A DNA stretch of 64,000 nt from Erythrocercus mccallii (Eukaryota > Chordata > Aves > Passeriformes > Dicruridae), in NCBI GenBank assembly GCA_013397435.1, contig VZRG01000190.1, forward strand, positions 124,001-188,000, read 5' to 3'. This document shows, piece by piece, positions 40,400 to 51,770 of the stretch; position 1 is the first letter of the stretch; each line of letters begins with the position of its first letter. Made by a program: the position numbers and the translations under genes. The notes below the pieces were generated by a model. That model had not been told where the DNA came from. It did not search any database and worked only from the letters and a program-made list of their open reading frames with translations.

Positions 40400-43320
40400 G
40401 CCTTTTGAAAGCAAAACAAATACTTAACTAGCATTTAGTTAAAATACTAACAAGTATCTGTGTTGCACTCAGGATCCTGGTAGGGAGAGAGAGGAAATTT
40501 TGTGGATTCTGCTGGGAAATTCTCTGACTTCTGAATTGTAACACTTGTGATTTTATAATGCAACACTTCCTACAGGTTATCTTTCAGATATAGACAGTAT
40601 AAGTCTGTCATATTTTCATTTATGCTGCAGTCAGATATAAAGGTTGTAAATTTGAGTTGATCGCAAACCTTGTCTAAAGCACGTGTCCACTTCCATGACA
40701 CTGTTTATCCTCAGTGTTTGGCCAGCTGAGATAACAGGCTGGTGTGTCAAACATGTGACATGTGTTATCTGGACACCATGAACACTTCTGTTGCAGGGAC
40801 ATGTTGACACAGCACTTTTGAAGAGATGTAGACAACATGATGGCTCCACTTATGGAACAAGATGAGTGGTCTTGTGTCAATGTGTGTGTCTCCCCCATGC
40901 TTAACTCTGTCATCTTGGGCTCCCAGTGTGGAACGACTCAGATGAATTCAATAAGAGAAATGTTAAAAAAACCCAACCCCTTCTTTTGGGTATGAGAAGG
41001 ATTTCATTTTGTTATTGTGGGATCAAAGGTAGCCAGTTCTTTTCCACAGAAAACATGTACCCACATAAGAAAATTGCCTTTGGGTTGTTTAAGTGTGCTA
41101 TTTTCCTTTGTTATGAATAAAAACACAGTATTTGAGATAGGCTTGAACCCATTTGGAGAGAGAAAAATTAAGAAGTGCTATTGTTAAGCTGCTTCTCAAC
41201 CACTAGGACAAATCACATCCTCACTAAACATCACATGTCAAATTCTGTGATGCCTGTATCTCTGAAAACCGCAGTTTTTCAGAGCTGCATCTTTGCCTGG
41301 GGGACTCTGAATCCACTCTGCTTGATCTACAAACACCTTTCACTGTACAAGGATGTCATAAAGGACATAATTTAGCTGGGGAGCCGCATTTCTGGGGTTG
41401 CAGGGAGAAATTTAATCTCATAGTGAATAGTTCTTTATGAACAAGTCTAACCCATGACATAGAATATAGGAGAGAAGGGCAGGAGTTGGTAGGGATCTGA
41501 ACTAGAAGTTCACTGAGCCCTGTGGGAAGGCATCAGATTAGATCTGGAAGTATGACTGTCACATCTGTGGGATACCAGACAATGCCAGACCTCTCAGCTC
41601 CAAAGGCAGGGTTAAACCAGGCTGATTTCTGCAGGTAACACTACAGAAACCAACCTGGGTCCAGCTGCCTCCCAGGTTCCCTCCCGTACAAACAATTTCA
41701 GGGGAGGTGAGATTGCATGACAAATTCAATTAGAGATGAGCCTGAGGGGGAAAGAAGCTGTCAAAACAGATGATTAAAATGAATGCAGTTTGCAGCCAAG
41801 GGGAGTAACCAGCATTAAGTCATGCCCACAAGCAAGGCAAAATAAAGTGCTAGAAACTACGACGTAAAGTGGACTAATTTTTTTTTATTGTATTCCTCCT
41901 GTTTCTCCTTTTGCTCCCCTCCCATTCTCTATAATGCTACTGCTTGGCTACACATTAAACACTTTGACAGTCACACAAAATCATCTAACATTTCCATGGC
42001 AGTGAAACACTAAAGCATAAACAATTTATTTCTTGTGAAATTTGTAAGGAAAACAAACATTTTACAAGGCTCTGGTTCCCTCTGCCTTTTCCTCCCCTGA
42101 AACCCCCAAAATTATTGCCAGCGTAAAAGACAAGAGAGAAAACAGACCTTAAGTAAACAGAGTCATGAGTGTTATTTACTATCCTCTGGTTATATGCCAA
42201 GGAGATATCAACCAAGCAGACATTAGGAAAATATTTACCCAAGCATTAATATATTCTTTGCACATGACACATTGCACATCATTATTTAGCTGGGCTGATA
42301 ACACGGAAGCTTTACTAACAGCATATTTCTTCCTGTGCTTAGAAGTCTTTAAAGCATTTTTAAGCCTCACAGTAAATCACAGCCCAGTCTGCAGATATAT
42401 TCTGTATACACATGCAGATTCTGCTTTGGCCCTCCTTATCACATGGTTGAGTGTCCATATCTGTTCATCCCTGGAACCTGAATGTCATTTCAGTGATTGA
42501 AAAAGGAAGGGCAAAACAATCAATGTCTGCCTCATCCTAAGCTCCTATTAAAATTCCCAGCAGCATCCGCCTCCACTGCTTAATGAGGGCACCGATCAGG
42601 TGAAGCAGATCAGAAAATTCAAGAACTGAGACAAATCTGGAAAGACTCCTGAACAAATCAAGAAAGCCTTTAAAATGTCTAAAGCACTCTATTGTTTCAG
42701 GGCTGGGAGGTCATGAGCTTTTTCTGGTGATCTGTCAATATGTCTCCTCAGGATAAGTCCTAAGAAGTCTTATTTTTGGTCTTCTTCTCATTTATTTTAC
42801 CAAGTTTGGCAGATGAAAATGTTTAGATAGTTCCCATCTGTCCTAGGAAAGAAAATGAATCTCTCACTGTTCTGACTGTTTCTGTGTAATAAATACGAAT
42901 TCCAAAATGTAGGAATTACAGCAAACCTGATTGTATTGACTGAAAATGGAGCTAATGGAAACAGAATTAGAAGGAGAGATTTCTTAACTGCTCAATCAGC
43001 ATTAAAAGTGTAGGATCCACTGACCAGAGGACACCATGGACTGAGCTCTGAAGGGGAGGAAGAAGAGGGTCAAGGCAGGGATATGGGCAGATTAGGCAGT
43101 GGAAAGTCCTTGCATCAGACCTCACAAAAATCCCACCAGGACTCTGAGCCCTTCATTGTGTCATTTTCAGTAACAAGCCTAGGGAGACAAAGGTGTCAAC
43201 ACCAGTGTCCTGTAACTCAGCACTGATCTGAAACCCTTCCTGATGATGCCATTTAGCCAAGCCTTTCTCTGACTATTAACAAAACATTAAAATATTCCAC
43301 ATCTTTCTATACCTGCTTTA

Positions 43321-43430
43321 TATGGAAAACTGGAGCCTGGAGAACTTTAGTGACACAATGAGAGTTGGTGACACTCTCAGGAACAGAAATGAGTCATTCC
43401 TCTTGTCCTGTCTGAACTCCCAGGCACTCA
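43321..43430 (-). mobile_element. Possible MIR-like remnant, antisense
   Basis: The plus strand reads ggaaaactggagcctggaga, then ctttagtgac, then ggaacagaaatgag, and later gaactcccaggcac. This resembles the reversed MIR/CORE-SINE order (gaaactgaggc, agaggttaagtgac, gaatagaac, actcccag). Gaps and divergence make it tentative. Confidence 0.3.
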
Positions 43431-44722
43431 TCAAAAAGCCTGGACAGTCTTTGCAGCTACAGATTTGTGCAGAGATCCATAGGGACTCATAAAGGCTAAA
43501 GCTGCATTTAAAAATGACTTCTTAGGCATGCAAAGGCATAAAATTAAAACTTTCTGAGATAAGTTGTAACTTACAGCCCCAGCACATGCCTGCCTACTAA
43601 TCCATCATTTCAGTGAAAAATGTCTCAAGGATTTGCAATCATTCTCTTTAGAGCAACAAGATCCACAGGCCACTCAGTCCAGCAGCACCACACTTCCACT
43701 TAGTTGGGGATTTGTCATGCTCTCTAACAAAGAGTTCACTTACTAATGTTCAAATAATGTACCATGTTAAGAGCAGAAATAAAGAAGGGAATTGTTAACA
43801 CAGTGAGATTTCACACACACACTTAAAGGCTTGAAGCTTGGGTCCTGTGACCTCTCTGCGCTATTGGCTGATGGCACGTGCAGTCACTTGCCTCTGGGAC
43901 CTGGCTTTCCAGCTCTTGACTCATAAGGGAAACTCCAAAAACCTCCAAAATCTCTAAGAGTGCTGCAGTGAGTGAATTGCTTCAGTTAGGCTTATGACAA
44001 CTGGTTTCCAATTTAGCAATTGTGGAGCACTCCAGCCACAGTTTTGACAGAAAAGGAGGGGGGAAAAAAGTCTGCACATTATTTCCCAGTAAGAAACTCT
44101 AGAAGAGATAAGAACATTTCAGAAATAACTGATAAGCTACATCCTGCTGGTTTTTGTTTTTATTTATATTAATGGATTAGCTGAGCTGAATCAAGGACTC
44201 TGGGTGAGGAATGTCTCCAAGATGAATGGAAAGACAACATTCATGGGAGTGATGCTCAGAACAGACTGAACGTTGCCTACTGATTTAACGGTGAGAGTGA
44301 GGTTTGATTAAGGAATTGAGGCTTCATCTCAAAATTCAATAGATTTTTTTTAAAGCCTGGATAGGATTATTATATTCAAGCTGTTCTCTTTTGTGGTAAA
44401 GTTTCTACAACACCTCCCACAAGCCCATAACTTCTGTTTAACACCTTTATAAACAGTCTGGATTGAGATATTACAAATGGCAGGGACTAAACCTTCTCCC
44501 AGAAAATGCATTCCATTTCAATCTAACATCAATAGTCTGGCAAGATTTGTAACTTAAACTTGAATTACAGGCAGCAATAAATATATTCCAGCATGGCTTA
44601 TCCTGTGTGTTTAAAAATCCCACTCCCATATGCCTTGCTAGTATCTTTCCCATGCTTAAGCTGGCACTGGTTAATTCTGACTCCTACATAGCTCTAGGAT
44701 ATCCATCTCTAGCCTAACTGGT

Positions 44723-44763
44723 GGAAAATTGGTTGTTGATGCTCAGGAAATAACCAATTTTCC
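44723..44763. repeat. Perfect 12-bp inverted repeat, 17-base loop
   Basis: GGAAAATTGGTT (44723-44734) pairs with AACCAATTTTCC (44752-44763). No terminal duplication or transposon ends were recognised. Confidence 0.85.
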
Positions 44764-45073
44764 ATCCATTATATTGTAGCCTTACTGAGAGTATTATGCT
44801 GCTGATACACAAACCACTGATTACAGTTTTTAGTTAACAAATAGGTTTTGTCAATCGCCCTGGGCGCTGCCTAACAAAGTTGTGCTTAATGGCTAAGGAG
44901 GCCGATTTCTTTGGGGATATTGCTTAAATGGAGCACAGATCTGGAGTACACAACAGTTGCTATTCATCAGGCACAGGGAAAAAAAAAGCCTGGCAGCAAG
45001 CCAGAAATGTAAAGCAGCTCTGTAAGTTGGCAGAGTAGTTTATAATTACCGCTATTAAAATATACACACACGC

Positions 45074-45088
45074 ATATATATATATATA
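45074..45088 (+). repeat. (AT)n microsatellite in an alternating purine-pyrimidine tract
   Basis: Seven and a half AT units, flanked by acacacacgc and by gatatatgcatacataca. This makes about 50 bases of mostly alternating purine-pyrimidine sequence. Confidence 0.9.
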
Positions 45089-48000
45089 GATATATGCATA
45101 CATACACATGTCAGATTTGCTGAGATACAAAATGCTGATACTAACTTCAGGGCAATATTTCTGTGATGATTTCATTCCATGATTAAGTATTTCGGAAGGA
45201 AGAGACAAGATATTAATTAAAGCAGAGGATAAATACCTTCTTAATTAGCTGATGAAATACAATTTGCATGGAAGTGAATTCTTTTTAATAACTGCTGAAT
45301 GTGCCTGGGGTAAAGTTTCAGCACATCCCCACTTTTTTTCCTTTCTGTCATCCTCAAGGAGTTCTAAATAAATATTTAGAGACTAATTCTGATCTTGCTC
45401 ACTGTGGTGGAATTACTGTGGTCTGAGAAATCAGAAAGTGAAATGAGGCCAGCTAATTTTGTTCCTTTTTCTTTCCCTTCCTCCTGCACAGCAGAGTGGA
45501 AAGAAGCACTCAGACCCATATGAGATACTCTGGGTGTCCACAAAGAAGAGAGCAAGCAAAGAAGACAGCAAAAGAGAAGCTACTACGAGGTCTTCCTACA
45601 CTGACAATATTATCATGTAAATCCTCACATGGGATTTTTTGTTCACCCTCTAAGTTTTCTGACGCCATTAGATATTCCCTGCTTAGACATATGCCAGTCC
45701 AGAAAATCAAAAGAAGGATATTCTGGCAGCTATGGAATTGCCAGGGTCTGCAAGATATCCTTATTCATTTGGGTTTTGCTTGGTTTTGGTTTTGGTAACA
45801 TCTTTGTCTCATGTAACAGCCTGCAAGTAGTGCTAGTTTAATATGGAGATGGTGAATATTTTAATTTAACATCCACAATCATCATGTGGTTCCAAGGTCA
45901 TCTTTTTTCAGCACACTACTCAAAATCTCTTCTGAAGTTGGAATTATTCATTTCCTTGTGGCCTCTTCTATGTCATTTATCACAAAGGAATCCAAGCATT
46001 TCATAAACGATGATGAAAATGGGTTTATTTTCCCAACATGCTGGTGAGGAGTTAGTTTGGCTGGCGTCACTGCTGCCTTATGGATGGGTAAAGGATAGAA
46101 AGATATGTTAAATCCCACATTTCTCCCAAACCCAAGAAATTCAAGGGGCCTGTGACGCAATTTTTTCAGCTGACAGTGCATCCTGCTTTCTCCAGAACTG
46201 TCAGATGAGCCTCTGGCTGTACTTTCCTCAGCCCCTTCTCACACTTGCACCTTGCCAGATCTCTGCATCAGCACGGCCACAACAGGCAGCTCCAGCACTG
46301 CAGAGAAGAAACTGATGCCTGATTTACAGGAGGCATCTACTGATTCCCAAAGGCCTCCTAGGGAGTACTGGATGAGGACCACTTTCCTGTGCTGAGAACT
46401 CCCACACTGAACCTCTAACCCCATGAACATTTCAGAGCTTTTTTGCTCTTTCACCACTTCATCCTTCTAATGCAAGTAGTGCCTGGTACCCAGGGGGGAA
46501 CAAGCCTGTGGTTTTGGAGGACTTTTTGACCTTCCCACTTAGGGCTTTGCTGGCAGCAGAGACAGATGTGTCCCGATGATGACTTATTTTAATCTGCAGA
46601 GTGAGATTTTCCTGTGCATTAAGAAATGGACAAGAGTTTTGGGTTGAAAAGGCCAATCTATACAATTAACTGAAACTGTAAAAATTGTCATAGAAAGTGG
46701 CAGAAGTAATGTTTCCAAAGCTATTTGGCTTCTCTATTAAACAGCTAACAAAAGAAATAGAGAAACTGGATGGCCAGGATGGGATGGACTTCAGCCACCT
46801 GAACAAAGACCAGATCAGCCAGTTCCATAAATTGTCACATCAGCTGTGCATAAATAAAGAAAGGAAATTTATCCCTGGAACTGAGGTCTCCGCTGATGGC
46901 TGAGGATTGGAAAGACCCAGGTATTACAGGCCCGGTTTTAAGGTTGTGTATGAGTAAGGTAGTGTAAATTGTCTCTTCTTCACAGTCTTTCCAGGGATCT
47001 CCATTTCCTTTATTCTGTTTCCACAACAGAAGTTCAGAACAAAGGAGGAATTGGAAATGTCAAATTAGCTTTCTTTCACCACGCTGTAACTAGACAGGGG
47101 AAGCTTTAGAGGGAGGCAGGGAGGAGATGACAAAGGTATTCACAAGCCATAATATGTCACCTCCAAACAATGGGCCCAGCTTTATGCTTTTCAGATTTTT
47201 TGAGATGAATATTCGTGGGTTTTATTAAGCAAAATAATATACTTTTCCCCTGTACATAAATTCTGTTTGGGTTTTTTTCTTGTTTCCCTTTAGTGTAATA
47301 AGACCACTGTTGGCACCTGAGTTGTTAGATTCCAACCCAAGGTTCAACTACAGTACAGAATTTTATAATGACAAGGTCTAGCCCACACTAATAATACAGC
47401 TGGGCTCCCCACCTCGACCTGTTCTAAGCACAGGGTAAGTGCAACTCTGCTGTTCTCAAGCAATTTTGAAGTCTCAAACACAATTTCAGCCTTGCCATGC
47501 AAACTGACAGGGAATTCACAGCTGCATGCTCATTTAAAAAAATCTCCCCACTGCAGGCATCAAAGCCTCAAGGCCAAACTTCCCCTGCATGCTCCCACCC
47601 TGGCACCAATATTCTCTCAGTGCTGGAGAAAGCACAGTCTCTCTCTCCAGGAAAACCTCTTCCACAGCCCAAGTTACACAGGTCAGCCTCTTTGCTGGGT
47701 TACTAAAGATATTCTGGTTGCCTGTTCTGCTTTATTGCATCTACAATTTCCTTTCAAAAATCCAGCCTTTTCTCTTGGCTTCTTGCTTAATTTTCAAAAA
47801 AACTTCCACCATGCTATCAGGAGAAACTTTATACTGAACCAGCCCGTGTTCCCTCTCCAGTGCTGCATTCCTCCATGTGGAGGAGGGACAGGTGCTTTCA
47901 GATGCATCACAGAAAGCAGGAAAACTTCTGTCCAGCTGAGGATGAAAGTAGGTACCTGTCTTGGCATATGACCCAACTCCAGAGTGTGATTTTGGAAGAG

Positions 48001-48544
48001 GGAGGGGGATAATCATACTGGGTTTCTAATGAATGTCATCCAAGGCAGGACCTTATGCTGATGTCACATGTGAACAACACTGCAGGGTTTCTCAGGAAAC
48101 ATCTAATATGGCATATAAGGGAGGAATATGATATTTTTGTGTGATTTGTTTTTAAATTCTGGGGGGAAAAGGGAGGAGAAGGCAAGGAATCCTATTCAGA
48201 ACTAGAGTTCAACAAATGATTTCTGCGAAGAAAAATGCTATTCTTTTTATGCCAGCACCTTTTAGTTGTAGGACTTAAAAGAGTTTGGGGTTCTTTGTTA
48301 ACCACTTGGACTGATGCCCAACAGTTGTTTTCATTTATCCTCGACATTCTCAACTGCTCCCATTGAAGTGAGATAAAGTAGCAGAAAGAAAAATAAACAG
48401 GGCTTCTTTCTCCCCTCTTCCCCCAGCCGCTGGGGTCACTGTTGTGTCTTGCTCTCTGGAGCTCCACGCGGTGCCACACAAGGTGTGTGGGGAGAGGCAG
48501 GAAGGACAGGCTGGGCTGTGGCCAGGGACTCCCAGCTGCACCTC

Positions 48545-48635
48545 CCAGCTCTGCTCCAGCCTTCCTGCACTGCCTTTGCCAAGTCACTTCACCTCCCCGT
48601 GCCTCAGTTCCTCATCTGAGAAAGACAATATCGCT
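48545..48635 (+). mobile_element. MIR SINE fragment, sense
   Basis: cccagctctgctccagcctt, then gccaagtcacttcacctccc, then cgtgcctcagttcctcatct, then gagaaagacaata follows the MIR core and 3' region (cggctctgccac, gggcaagtcacttaacctct, ctgtgcctcagtttcctcat, ctgtaaaatg). Identity over the last 60 bases is high for so old an element. The tRNA-like head is not preserved. Confidence 0.75.
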
Positions 48636-51600
48636 TTTTTTTTCTCATCTCTAGCTTTGTGTCTGTAGACAGGAAGATTTTTTAGGCCAGGGTTAATTTC
48701 TTACTACCTGTTCCTTGCCCTGCCTAAAACAATGGGGCTTTGGTCTGTAAGAACATTTAGGTAATAGAAAAATTTAGCTAATAGCAAGAGTACTTGTCCA
48801 GATCTGCATGTCCTCTGGGTTTGCCTTACCTTCCTCATGGCCAGAACTGTTGGAACAGTTTTAATCACTCTGTGAATATGCTTGACAGCTTTGAATCAAA
48901 CCCAAACCCAAATTGAAAACTGATTTGAATTGTTATTTCTTTTCAAACTCAGAACTGAACCTACACTCTTACTTTGAAGACTATGTGGGACTCAAAAAAA
49001 CCCCAACCAACTGAGCAAAACTTTCTTTGTAGCTGGACCAAAACTCAACTAAAAAAATGACTGGTTTGAGTCCATAACAGATACACTTCCTTGATGATTT
49101 CAGTTCCCTGTTATTCATCACGTCATGTTAGCTGAAGTTATTAGGAAATACACCATTATTTGTGTAAAAATTAATAGTTTCTGAAAGCTTTAAAGTCTTG
49201 GCATAAATGGTTACTTGGTAGAAACTTGTTATGTAATGTCATGGTCGCTTGTAGCCAGTCTTCCATTTAGAAATCTTTGATCTACTGATTGTAGAGAAAG
49301 AACAACTAAAGGAAGAAACAATTTGTAAGTGGAAAGCACTTACCTGAAACCCCCCAAAAAGATAAAAATAACAAAGGTCAACCTGACAGAAATGGTGTTT
49401 GGATCTGATTTCCAGCTCAGTTCTGGCTGCTGTTGTGACTAGGTATCTGTGCTTGGACTTGAATACTTTTCAGTTTAGGTTAAAAAAAGGTAAAGAGGAG
49501 GTTGGGATGTTATGTTCCAGATAGTGAGCTGAGCAGAGACAATAAAACTTGGAATTTCTTCTCTCAGCTCAGTAAAACTTTTTGACCAAGTCTCATGATC
49601 CAGCCCAAACTATACATTATATTTTGTCTTCTGATTTCCCACGTTTGATTTTTAAATGAAAAGTCCTGCAAAGAAATGAAGAATCCAAATATTTTACTTT
49701 GATTTTGATGAGGTGTTGGTGTTACTTACCAGTCAGTCATGTGTAGTTAGGTACCGTTTCTTTACGATCTTTGATCTGTGCACTACTGCACAGATCAGCC
49801 ACTGTCAGAAGCCAAAATCATTACAGACCATCTCATACGACACAGGCATGCATGCAGTGGTGCTCTTCTTGAAATCTTCTGCCTGCTGCTGTTTTCATAG
49901 CCTTAAAATTGAGGCTGTGTTGAGTGAACAGGACTGCCTTGATTTTGACTGGACACAGAGAGAAAAACAGGCCTGGGAAAAGCCCAGGTATGCCAAATAC
50001 CTGCAAGTACCTGCCTCTACCCTTCCTTTCACCACCTATGAACAAGTAGTGACAGGTGACTACAATGACTGGAGCTATTAAATCTACAGCTCAGATACAT
50101 TAATTCCATTTTAGTGGGAAAAAATATTCCCAAACATTCAGGGCTAGGCCAGCAAAATTAAGTAAAAGCAGGAGAAGGGAGGAGAGGGGGAAAAGATCAA
50201 AAAATCCTCATATTTTTTTCATTTTTACTCTCAAACCTCTAGGGAAAATCTGCAGTCCCAGCCCTATCTGATCCTTTTGCAGCCACCAGAACAAGCATCT
50301 GGATGATGTGACAAGGCACCAGCAGGTCAGGAGCAGTGAAGCAGATGTGTTCCTGTGCAGATTAACTCCTGAGTAATATTTGAGATTTTTTTTTCCCCTA
50401 GATGGGGCTGTCAGATACATTGCCCACCACAGAGCAGGTAAAGAGAGAGAGCAGCCCTCTTTTTTACAGGAAGCTCTTCATGGGCTGCCCTTTGTGAGCA
50501 CTCTCTTATGGTTCGTTTTGCTGTGCCAGGAGAGACACGCAGAGTGCATGTGTGCACGACATGACAACACAAGTTCATTTGTGAAAGAGAAGACTGGCTT
50601 AAGATGAATCCCTGCTCTGGTGTTGTTCATGGCTCAGATGGAAAAGCAATCAGACAAGATCATTTGAGACACTGTCGCTGGGAAATGGGTTTGTAGAGGC
50701 AGTAACTGCTGTCTGTCTCCTAAGGAAACCACAGCCACTGCTGAAAGCATAAAGCCCATCTTCCCCCCACGTCCTTCCATCCCGCACCCACAGCCCCACA
50801 GCAGCCAAACTTCTGCTTTGTACTGGGCTGACAGACCAGACCCAAAGTGCTCTGCATGCAGTCAAAGGACAGAGATAAGGCCGATGATGCTGCAGCAGAT
50901 GTCTTCTGTCTCTCTGGCTCCCATCCTTGTTTGTTTGTTGCCATGACCTGTAAGCTGTTTCCACTCCACTAAGTGACTGGTGAGTCACCACAACCCTCTG
51001 TGTGGGGAAGATAAAGGCACTCTGTGATCAAATGCATCCAAACACCTGATAAAATCCCCCCTCCCTCTCTCCTCCTCATGGGGATCTGCAGGCAGTCCCT
51101 CCTGCAGGCGCCTGCTTATGTGGTTGTGTTTGAAACCATCTTCTGTGAAACCTACACAGAGACTGGCTGGCTTGGACTAAGTCCTCTACAATAATTCTCT
51201 GGTGCTCCCCTTCTTCTGGTTTGAATGGTGAAGATGGGATCAGCGTCTTGGGAAAATAAGCCAAACCAGATCAGGTGATGATGCAGGATTAGGTGCAGGT
51301 CCCCACTGGTGTCAAATCCCAGCACATCCCCTGCTAGCCCATTATATTTTAATGGCAGGAGGATGATTAGTCAACACTTCAAAGAAAGAAAGAAGGCTGT
51401 GGGGAGCTTCCTGGATTCCTCGTTACGGAGAAGAAAGAATCAGACTTAATTGAAGTCACTTCTTATCTGTTTCCATCGTTTCTGTTTCAAGAAAGTGGGA
51501 GGTTAAAATGGACAAGAAGAATAGCACAGGAAGAGTCAGAGAGAAAACAATTCTTCCCTGTCACTGCATGTTTGTGATTTTCTTCCTTTGCCCTCCATGG

Positions 51601-51710
51601 ATAAAATGACACAAACCTGCCAAAACCTGCACAGAGTCAAATTCTTATCTCCACCCTCCATTACCACAGCTTTGTCCTTCACAATTTGCCAGACCCCTTG
51701 TTCTGCTTTT
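48636..51710. other. Noncoding stretch
   Basis: No transposon or RNA gene was recognised. A 122-codon frame (49713-50081 plus) contains a possible short exon: the acceptor ttttcatag is before 49902 and AAGCCCAG followed by GTATGC is near 49988. The acceptor tract is weak and the peptide matches no family I know, so it is not called as a gene. Confidence 0.45.
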
Positions 51711-51770
51711 CATAAAATCATAGAATCATTTAAGTTGGAAAAGACCTTTAAGATCATCAAGTCAAACTGT
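51711..51770 (-). mobile_element. CR1 LINE 3' end fragment, antisense
   Basis: cataaaatcatagaatcatt, then taagttggaaaagaccttta, then agatcatcaagtcaaact is the reverse complement of the avian CR1 3' end (consensus tcatagaatggtttgggttgg, then aaggaccttaaagatcatc, then agttccaac). About 60 bases remain. Moderately diverged. Confidence 0.85.

Larger units (their letters stand above)
38329..48544. other. Noncoding stretch
   Basis: No convincing gene. It holds a 20-bp palindrome (40380), a possible MIR remnant (43321), a 12-bp inverted repeat (44723), an AT microsatellite (45074) and one weak coding-like frame (46697-46903 plus). AT-rich low-repeat blocks near 42130-42440 and 44820-44960 could be conserved noncoding elements, which cannot be tested here. 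Confidence 0.5.

Noticed and set aside
41455..41530. Possible further CR1 end (catagaatataggagagaag and following)
   Set aside because: Only the first few bases resemble the CR1 tail. The rest does not follow the consensus.
47492..47971. 159-codon frame, plus strand
   Set aside because: His/Leu/Pro-rich chance composition, overlapping frames in all phases, and no homology recognised.
48192..48587. 131-codon frame, minus strand
   Set aside because: Its start runs across the MIR fragment on the opposite strand, so it is not an independent gene.
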